A DNA stretch of 5,694 nucleotides from Chloroflexota bacterium (GTDB lineage: Bacteria > Chloroflexota > Anaerolineae > SpSt-600): NCBI GenBank assembly GCA_011041825.1, contig DRAO01000223.1, positions 1-5,694 on the forward strand, read 5' to 3'. Positions 1 to 4,171 of this stretch are shown piece after piece; within the stretch, counting starts at the first letter, position 1; each line of letters starts with the position of its first letter. The position numbers and the translations under genes are program-made. The notes beneath the pieces were generated by a model that was given only the letters and a program-made list of their open reading frames with translations, did no database searches and had not been told where the DNA came from.

Positions 1-1358
1 AGCTCCTTGCTGCGCTTGTAAAGCTCCTCGAACCCCTTGCCGAAGGCCCTGATGTCCATATAAAACACGGTGATGTCAATGTCGGGATAGTGCTCCTTGA
101 GGAGGAGGCTATCTTTGATGGTGTTCATACAGCAGATGTTGCTGCAATAGGGGTTGCCCCGCTTCTCGGAGCGGGAGCCCACGCACTGGATGAAGGCCAC
201 CTTCTTGACCTCGCCGCCGTCGCTGAGGCGGATGAAGTGGCCGCCGGTGGGGCCTTCGGCGGAGATGAGCCGCTCGAACTCCAGGCTGGTGATGACGTCG
301 GGGTAGCGGGTGTAGCCGTATTCGTCCAGCTCGGTGGGGTCGTATGTCTCCATCCCCGTGGCGACGATGATCACGCCCACGTCGAATTCGACGATTTCGT
401 CCTGCATATCGAAGTCTATGGCCTTCTTCTCGCAAGCTTCGATGCACTTGCCGCAGGCGATGGGCTTATCGCCCAGGCAATGTTCGATATCCACCACATA
501 GGCTGATGGGACGGCCTGGGGGAAGGGGATGTAAATGGCCTTCCGCACCGAGAGGCCCATCTGGAATTCATCGGGGACTACGACGGGGCAGACTTCGGCG
601 CAATCGCCGCAGGCGGTGCACTCATCCTCTTTGACGTAGCGGGCCTTCTTGCGCACCTTGACGTGGAAGTTGCCGACGTATCCGGTGATGGATTCGACCT
701 CGCTGTAGGCCAGCAAGGTGATGTTGGGATGCCGACCGGCATCCATCATCTTCGGCCCCAGGATTCATATCGAGCAGTCCATCGTGGGGTAGGTTTTATC
801 CAGCCGGGCCATAATCCCGCCGATGGACGGCTCCTTCTCCACCAGGTAGACCTTATGCCCCGCATCGGCCAGGTCGAGCGCCGCCTGTATCCCGGCCACG
901 CCCCCGCCGATGACCAGGGCGGCATCGGTCACCGGCACACGGGTTTCGGTCTGGGGGGTGAGCCACCTAGCCCGTGCCACCGCCATCCGCACGATGTCCT
1001 GGGCCTTGCGGGTGGCAGCTTCTTTGTCGTACAGGTGCACCCAGGAGCAATGCTCCCGGATGTTGGCTATCTCCATCAGGTAGGGGTTGAGGCCCGCTTC
1101 GGCCACGCACTGGCGGAAGGTGGGCTCGTGCAAGCGGGGGGAGCAGGCGGCGATGACCACCCGGTTAAGCTTGTTCTCCACGATGCAGCGTCTGATCTCC
1201 TGCTGGCCGGGGTCGGAGCAGGTGTACTTGTTGATTTTGGTGAACACCACGTTGGGGAGGGTTTCGGCGTAGGCCCGCACGGCTTCCACGTCCACCGTGC
1301 CTGCTATGTTCTTGCCGCAGCAGCAGACAAAGACTCCGATTCTGGGTTCCTCGGGCAT
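1..1358 (-). CDS. hdrA: HdrA-like heterodisulfide reductase subunit A, selenocysteine-containing, 3' end beyond window
   Basis: HdrA-family proteins are FAD and iron-sulphur electron carriers that work with HdrBC or with hydrogenase/dehydrogenase partners in anaerobes, often in flavin-based electron bifurcation; they are cytoplasmic. Seen here: an N-terminal cysteine region (C12-C14, with C47 and the AACSP cysteine C72), an FAD-binding GGGVAG motif at residues 151-156, then DCSI followed by an in-frame UGA (codon 198) and ILGPKM. Reading through UGA gives 254 more open codons with two ferredoxin-like [4Fe-4S] sets (C247, C250, C253, C257 and C294, C302, C305, C309), a VATG motif, and an IQCVGSR segment followed by a cysteine cluster. 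The family normally has Cys, or in some members Sec, at the UGA site. The start ATG is preceded five bases upstream by GGAGGTG. The gene is divergent from yugP and probably opens an operon running left. Family assignment is secure; the physiological partner is unknown because the rest is outside the window. Confidence 0.93.
720..767 (-). promoter_or_regulatory. UGA selenocysteine codon and bacterial SECIS hairpin inside hdrA
   Basis: The UGA occupies 767-765. Twenty bases downstream on the mRNA is a perfect 7-bp stem, GGAUGCC with GGCAUCC (744-738 and 733-727), closed by the tetraloop GGUC (737-734). Below it an AU/CAA internal loop separates a further 4-bp stem, GAUG with CAUC (750-747 and 723-720). 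A GGUC-containing apical loop recalls the SelB-binding loop of the E. coli fdhF SECIS, and the loop starts 28 bases after the UGA, later than in fdhF but within the range I recall for bacterial SECIS elements. The coding sequence through the hairpin still encodes conserved HdrA residues. Function as SECIS is inferred from position, shape and loop; selA, selB, selC and selD are not in this window. Confidence 0.87.
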
Positions 1359-1363
1359 CTTTG

Positions 1364-1378
1364 CACCTCCACTAGGTG
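1364..1378 (-). promoter_or_regulatory. hdrA ribosome binding site within a small hairpin
   Basis: On the minus strand GGAGGTG (1370-1364) lies five bases before the hdrA ATG and fixes that start. The sequence CACCT-AGTGG-AGGTG (1378-1364) can fold into a 5-bp hairpin that covers part of the Shine-Dalgarno. The stem is short, so translational control by it is only a possibility. I found no convincing -35/-10 pair for hdrA upstream. Confidence 0.6.
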
Positions 1379-1459
1379 GTAAGAGAAAATAACCCTCTAA
1401 GTAGGATAAGTTCCTTCATAAAGGTCACTAAGCTTGACGGATTTACTCCCTAAAGGGGT

Positions 1460-1528
1460 AAGGAGGAGGAAAAGGTGTTTTTGTGCGGCGGCGAAGCCGC
1501 CGCACAAAAACACCTTCAAATCCTCCTT
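1460..1528 (+). repeat. Hairpin repeat family A, copy 1 (GAA loop)
   Basis: A perfect 21-bp inverted repeat (1472-1492 with 1496-1516) encloses a GAA loop; its GC-rich head is GTGCGGCGGC with GCCGCCGCAC. A symmetric 4x4 internal loop (1468-1471 and 1517-1520) is followed by eight more perfect pairs, AAGGAGGA with TCCTCCTT (1460-1467 with 1521-1528), giving 29 pairs in all. Downstream TTCAAA and CTTTTTTAA resemble the flank of copies 2 and 3. The nearest genes diverge from it, so it is a repeat or structured element rather than a gene terminator. Mobility is inferred. Confidence 0.85.
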
Positions 1529-1680
1529 CCCTTTTTTAATCCAGTTAAAGTGAATTTTTCAGACAGGCTCCAAGGCGTGGGGATGAAATCTAATGAACAT
1601 CATGAAATCTCCATCCAGTCATCAAGATTATATCACACCCCTGGGCAGGGGACAAGCGGGCAGCTCTACACTTAATCGCA

Positions 1681-1747
1681 GTATTTTCTTGCACGGCGGC
1701 GAAGCTGCCGTGCAAGAAAATACCCTCAAAAGGCCTTTTTAACCTGC
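1681..1747 (+). repeat. Hairpin repeat family A, copy 2
   Basis: Twenty-base arms (1681-1700 and 1704-1723) pair throughout with a single G-T wobble (1698 with 1706) around a GAA loop. The hairpin is followed by an 11-base spacer and the 13-mer CTTTTTAACCTGC (1735-1747). The same 67-base architecture recurs in inverted orientation at 1868-1934, which shows that the flank belongs to the element and that this is a repeated unit, not a chance palindrome. Confidence 0.85.
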
Positions 1748-1788
1748 ATCGGGCAAAGGACGCTCATCAAATAAAATGGGAATGGCAA

Positions 1789-1826
1789 TTTTTCAACACC
1801 CTCGTTCGGAGGAGGGTGTTGAAAAA
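1789..1826 (+). repeat. Hairpin repeat family B, copy 1
   Basis: Perfect 15-bp arms (1789-1803 and 1812-1826), TTTTTCAACACCCTC with its complement, surround the 8-base loop GTTCGGAG. The left arm plus loop is repeated at 1981-2003 with one mismatch in 23 positions. Its centre coincides with the midpoint between family A copies 2 and 3. Confidence 0.85.
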
Positions 1827-1867
1827 GCACCACGCTGTTCTTGCTCAAATGGTTCCCTCCGGCAAGG

Positions 1868-1934
1868 GCAGGTTAAAAAGCATTTTTTGAAGTGTTTTCT
1901 CGTGCGGGGGCTTCGCCCCCGCACGAGAAAACAC
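1868..1934 (-). repeat. Hairpin repeat family A, copy 3, inverted
   Basis: Perfect 20-bp arms (1892-1911 and 1915-1934) enclose a loop that reads GAA on the minus strand. On that strand the hairpin is followed by an 11-base spacer and CTTTTTAACCTGC (1880-1868), identical to copy 2, and the unit has the same 67-base length. Relative to copy 2 five arm positions differ; four are fully compensated in the opposite arm and the remaining one leaves copy 2 with its G-T wobble. Confidence 0.85.
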
Positions 1935-1980
1935 CCCCCTTTTTCCATCCCTAGCCTGCGGAGTAGTTTCCAACCCGGAG

Positions 1981-2013
1981 TTTTTCAACACTCTCGTTCG
2001 GAGAGAGGTTGAC
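1981..2013 (+). repeat. Hairpin repeat family B, copy 2, right arm decayed
   Basis: The left arm and loop match family B copy 1 (TTTTTCAACAC, then CTCGTTCGGAG), but the right arm reads GAGAGAGGTTGAC instead of the expected complement. It can still fold: CTCTC with GAGAG (1991-1995 and 2001-2005) around GTTCG, then TCAAC with GTTGA (1985-1989 and 2008-2012) across a small internal loop. The altered right arm contains the -35 hexamer of the downstream promoter. Confidence 0.75.
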
Positions 2014-2037
2014 TTAATCTTGCTAATTTAGTATACT
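2009..2037 (+). promoter_or_regulatory. Sigma-70-type promoter for the yugP-rlmN-darTG operon
   Basis: TTGACT (2009-2014) and TATACT (2032-2037) are separated by exactly 17 bases, close to the housekeeping consensus. The predicted start near 2044 gives a leader of roughly 115 bases before the yugP ATG. No equally good promoter was seen before rlmN, darTG or the ATPase, so this is the likely source of the rightward transcript. The -35 box overlaps the decayed arm of a family B repeat. Confidence 0.75.
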
Positions 2038-2115
2038 GTTAGCTGTGTGATGACCCTGTGTTTGGGAAATCTACGTTCTTCAGCACAAAATCCTCCGCCT
2101 TAAAGCAAAGGACAA

Positions 2116-2157
2116 ATGTGGGGTGTTGGCAGAATTCCGAGCAAAGGAGGTGGTTAA
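2116..2157 (+). promoter_or_regulatory. Possible 13-codon leader ORF over the yugP ribosome binding site
   Basis: ATG at 2116 opens a 13-codon frame (MWGVGRIPSKGGG) ending in TAA three bases before the yugP ATG, in the same frame. An AAGGA precedes it by only three bases, a poor spacing. Its last codons overlap the AAAGGAGGTGG of yugP (2143-2153), so translating it would occlude or couple to yugP initiation. It may be pure chance. Confidence 0.15.
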
Positions 2158-2160
2158 AGG

Positions 2161-2853
2161 ATGTGGCTCTGGGATCCAATGTATTTTATCTTCGCTTTAC
2201 CTGCATTATTGCTGGCTCTATACGCTCAATTTAAGGTCCAGACCGCTTATTCCAAGTATTCTCGGGTGCGAAATCGCTTAGGAGTGGATGGTGTTAGGGT
2301 AGCAGAGATGCTTTTGCGCCATAATGGGCTTTACGGGGTGAACATCGAAGGTGTCCCTGGACATCTGACCGACCATTATGACCCCCGTACTAAGACCCTG
2401 CGCCTCTCAGGAAGCGTCGCCAGGGTGCCCTCGGTAGCGGCCCTGGGCATCGTAGCCCACGAGGTAGGACACGCCGTTCAGGATGCCAATAACTACCTTC
2501 CTCTTAAACTGCGTGCCGGTTTGGTGCCTATGGTGAACCTGGGCTCCTGGCTCGGCCCCATATTCTTCTTCGTAGGATTTATGCTCGACCAATTCAACTT
2601 GGCGGCTTTGGGGCTCGTCCTCTTCTCCCTGGGTGCAATCTTCGCCCTGTTGACCTTGCCGGTAGAATTGGACGCCTCCCGCCGGGCGTTGAAGATGCTC
2701 CGGGAAACGGGGCTGGTAACCGGGGAAGATGCCAAGGCGGTTAAAAGCGTGCTCTCGGCGGCTGCTTTGACCTATGTGGCGGCTTTGGCTCAGGCTCTCT
2801 CCACCTTGCTCTACTACGGCTTCCTGCTGATGGGAATGCGGCGGGAGGATTAG
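2161..2853 (+). CDS. yugP: YugP-like membrane zinc metallopeptidase
   Basis: A 230-residue protein of the Zn_peptidase_2 / YugP family (usual length about 225-235), an integral-membrane putative neutral zinc protease whose substrate is not established. Visible features are an N-terminal membrane segment (about 5-23), the zinc-binding HEVGH motif (H100, E101, H104) in IVAHEVGHAVQ, hydrophobic segments at about 121-142, 147-168 and 200-225, and a PVELDAS segment whose E169 is a plausible third metal ligand. The start is supported by AAAGGAGGTGG (2143-2153), seven bases before the ATG, and by the promoter at 2009-2037. It is first in a rightward set with rlmN; in clostridial genomes a similar peptidase commonly lies near fmt, rsmB and rlmN, which supports a housekeeping operon. 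The family call is confident; activity is inferred from the motif. Confidence 0.9.
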   Translation: MWLWDPMYFIFALPALLLALYAQFKVQTAYSKYSRVRNRLGVDGVRVAEMLLRHNGLYGVNIEGVPGHLTDHYDPRTKTLRLSGSVARVPSVAALGIVAHEVGHAVQDANNYLPLKLRAGLVPMVNLGSWLGPIFFFVGFMLDQFNLAALGLVLFSLGAIFALLTLPVELDASRRALKMLRETGLVTGEDAKAVKSVLSAAALTYVAALAQALSTLLYYGFLLMGMRRED

Positions 2854-2856
2854 CGC

Positions 2857-2865
2857 TCGATTTGA
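2857..2865. repeat. Left target-site duplication of the MITE-like element
   Basis: TCGATTTGA, identical to 3054-3062, lies four bases after the yugP stop codon and directly abuts the left inverted repeat. Confidence 0.75.
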
Positions 2866-3053
2866 CAGTACTTACGCAGTTTTGCCTAAGCAGGTAATTC
2901 GTAAACCGCCGAGGTCGCAGAAAGCGCAGAGAAATTTTAAGGAATGGCGAATCAGCGGATCTGCGAATGGCGAATCTAGAATTTGTATCTCAGCGTCCTC
3001 GGCGCTCTCTGCGGTAAAAACTAGACTGCTTTTAGAGAAGTGCGTAAGTCCTG
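2866..3053. mobile_element. 188-bp MITE-like element without a gene
   Basis: The ends are inverted repeats, CAGTACTTACGCA (2866-2878) and TGCGTAAGTCCTG (3041-3053), 12 of 13 complementary, with weaker inverted similarity continuing inward for about 65 bases to the ACCGC/GCGGT segments. Immediately outside lie identical 9-mers TCGATTTGA (2857-2865 and 3054-3062), the expected target-site duplication; because the element begins with C, 10 bp is equally compatible. The inner arms carry CGCAGAG-type 9-base periodicity, and the centre has an 11-base direct repeat AATGGCGAATC (2943-2953 and 2966-2976). No transposase fragment is seen, so movement would depend on an enzyme elsewhere. It separates yugP from rlmN and may fold as a long hairpin in the operon mRNA. 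Confidence 0.82.
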
Positions 3054-3062
3054 TCGATTTGA
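3054..3062. repeat. Right target-site duplication of the MITE-like element
   Basis: TCGATTTGA directly abuts the right inverted repeat and lies just before the rlmN Shine-Dalgarno (GAGGT, 3066-3070). Deleting the element and one copy would leave 26 bases between the yugP stop and the rlmN ATG. Confidence 0.75.
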
Positions 3063-3076
3063 CTTGAGGTCCAAGG

Positions 3077-4171
3077 ATGAAACCTCCAGCGGATGGAAGG
3101 AGGATACTGCCAGAGTTTACCTACGAACAACTGGAGAAGCTGTTCGCTGAATGGGGTGAGCCATCCTACCGGGCTAAGCAGGTTTGGGAATGGGTATACA
3201 AGCACCTGGCGGATGACTTCCAAGCGATGACTAATCTCCCCAAGGCCCTCCGCCAGCGCCTGGGGGGAGAGTTCATACTGAGCCCTTTGGAGCCGGTGGA
3301 GGAATTGGTCTCCGAAGACGGCTCCACCCGCAAGGTGCTATTCCGCCTGCAAGATGGCGAGACCATCGAAAGCGTGCTGATGCTGTATCCCAAGCGGCGC
3401 ACGGTATGCATCTCCACTCAGGTGGGATGCCCCATCGGGTGTGCCTTCTGCGCCACCGGCAAAAGCGGCTTTAAGCGCAACCTCAGGGCAGGTGAAATCA
3501 TAGCCCAGGTGCTCCACTTCGCCAGGGAGATGAAACCCCAAGTGAACCGGGATGAAAAGCCCATCACCAACGTGGTGGTGATGGGGATGGGCGAGCCCTT
3601 TTTGAACTACGATGCTACCTTGCACGCCATCAGAACCCTCAACGATCACCGGGGTTTTAATTTAGGGGCTAGGCGTTTTACCATCTCCACCGTCGGGATT
3701 GTGCCGGGCATAAGGAGATTGGCTAAGGAGGGCTTACAAGTGGAGCTAGCCGTGTCCCTCCACGCTCCTAACGATGAGCTTCGGGACAGGCTCGTTCCCA
3801 TCAACAAAGGGTATCCGCTGAAGCGCTTGATGGTAGCCTGCCGGGAGTATATCGAACAAACCAACCGTCGCATCACCTTTGAATATGTGCTCATAGACCG
3901 TGTGAACGATAGCATCCGGCACGCTAGGGAATTGGCTGCCCTCATAGGGGGTATGCTGTGCCACGTGAACCTCATCGCAATGAACCCGGTCCCCGGCGTG
4001 CCTTATGGTCCCCCGCCCCGCCGTCGGGTTCTGGCCTTTGAGGAAGAACTCCGGCGCCTGGGCATCTCGGTGACCCTGCGGGCAGGCAGGGGAGTGGATA
4101 TACAGGCTGGATGTGGGCAGTTAAGGCTGAGAGAGCTATCAAAACGGGGAGCCGCTGATGTTAAAGCTTAG
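3077..4171 (+). CDS. rlmN: 23S rRNA (adenine2503-C2)/tRNA A37 methyltransferase RlmN
   Basis: RlmN is a cytoplasmic radical-SAM enzyme that methylates C2 of A2503 in 23S rRNA and of A37 in some tRNAs, through a methyl-cysteine intermediate. The 364-residue length is normal for the family. Visible are an N-terminal RNA-binding-like region (about 10-100), the radical-SAM CxxxCxxC in CPIGCAFC (C118, C122, C125), the SAM-binding GMGEP (170-174), an SLHAPND segment (227-233), and the C-terminal AGCGQLR, where C346 corresponds to the methyl-carrying cysteine of E. coli RlmN. The start ATG has GAGGT six bases upstream. It is separated from yugP by a small mobile element and overlaps the following darTG fusion by 14 bases, so the two are likely translationally coupled. 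RlmN rather than Cfr is supported by motif spacing and context. Confidence 0.97.
   Translation: MKPPADGRRILPEFTYEQLEKLFAEWGEPSYRAKQVWEWVYKHLADDFQAMTNLPKALRQRLGGEFILSPLEPVEELVSEDGSTRKVLFRLQDGETIESVLMLYPKRRTVCISTQVGCPIGCAFCATGKSGFKRNLRAGEIIAQVLHFAREMKPQVNRDEKPITNVVVMGMGEPFLNYDATLHAIRTLNDHRGFNLGARRFTISTVGIVPGIRRLAKEGLQVELAVSLHAPNDELRDRLVPINKGYPLKRLMVACREYIEQTNRRITFEYVLIDRVNDSIRHARELAALIGGMLCHVNLIAMNPVPGVPYGPPPRRRVLAFEEELRRLGISVTLRAGRGVDIQAGCGQLRLRELSKRGAADVKA

Larger units (their letters stand above)
1681..1934. repeat. 254-bp symmetric composite of three hairpins
   Basis: Copy 2 of family A (1681-1747, plus) and copy 3 (1868-1934, minus) are equal-length inverted units. Family B copy 1 (1789-1826) sits exactly between them: both the composite and the inner hairpin are centred at 1807.5, with 41 bases of unrelated sequence on each side. 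This may be one mobile or structural unit with inverted terminal hairpins, or a coincidence of three independent insertions. No transposase is present and I see no clear target-site duplication. Confidence 0.5.
1359..2160. other. 800-base divergent intergenic region rich in palindromes
   Basis: This stretch lies between the divergent starts of hdrA (minus) and yugP (plus). Short open frames in it translate repeat arms or low-complexity sequence and match no family I recognise, so I call no gene. It holds five hairpin repeats of two families, listed separately, and one sigma-70 promoter reading right. Because both flanking genes point away from it, its hairpins cannot be terminators of those genes. 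The stretch 1541-1680 shows only a 9-base direct repeat, ATGAAATCT (two copies near 1583 and 1604), and a short CCCC/GGGG palindrome near 1640; I see nothing functional there. Confidence 0.7.

Noticed and set aside
90..506. 138-codon plus-strand open frame
   Set aside because: It is antisense to the ferredoxin part of hdrA and has low-complexity Ala/Gly/Asp composition without motifs.
765..1358. hdrA as a pseudogene or 197-residue protein ending at UGA
   Set aside because: The frame stays open beyond the UGA with conserved HdrA motifs, the UGA replaces the family Cys, and a SECIS hairpin follows, so read-through is the better explanation.
663..1382. 239-codon plus-strand open frame
   Set aside because: It lies antisense to hdrA, has no recognisable domain, and is explained by the GC-rich codon bias of the real gene.
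1460..1540. Rho-independent terminator
   Set aside because: The hairpin is strong and a T run follows at 1532, but about 15 bases separate them and no rightward gene lies upstream; the neighbouring hdrA runs away from it.
1475..2012. Two short plus-strand open frames (1475-1675 and 1776-2012)
   Set aside because: They translate hairpin repeat arms, and no family similarity or convincing ribosome site supports them.
1460..2013. CRISPR array
   Set aside because: The repeats are self-complementary, differ in family and orientation, and lack regular direct-repeat and spacer structure.
2862..2890. Promoter with TTGACA at the left MITE junction
   Set aside because: The -35 hexamer is perfect, but the position 17 bases downstream reads CCTAAG, a poor -10.
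2882..3067. 61-codon open frame in the yugP-rlmN gap
   Set aside because: It lies almost entirely inside the MITE-like element and reads periodic non-coding sequence.
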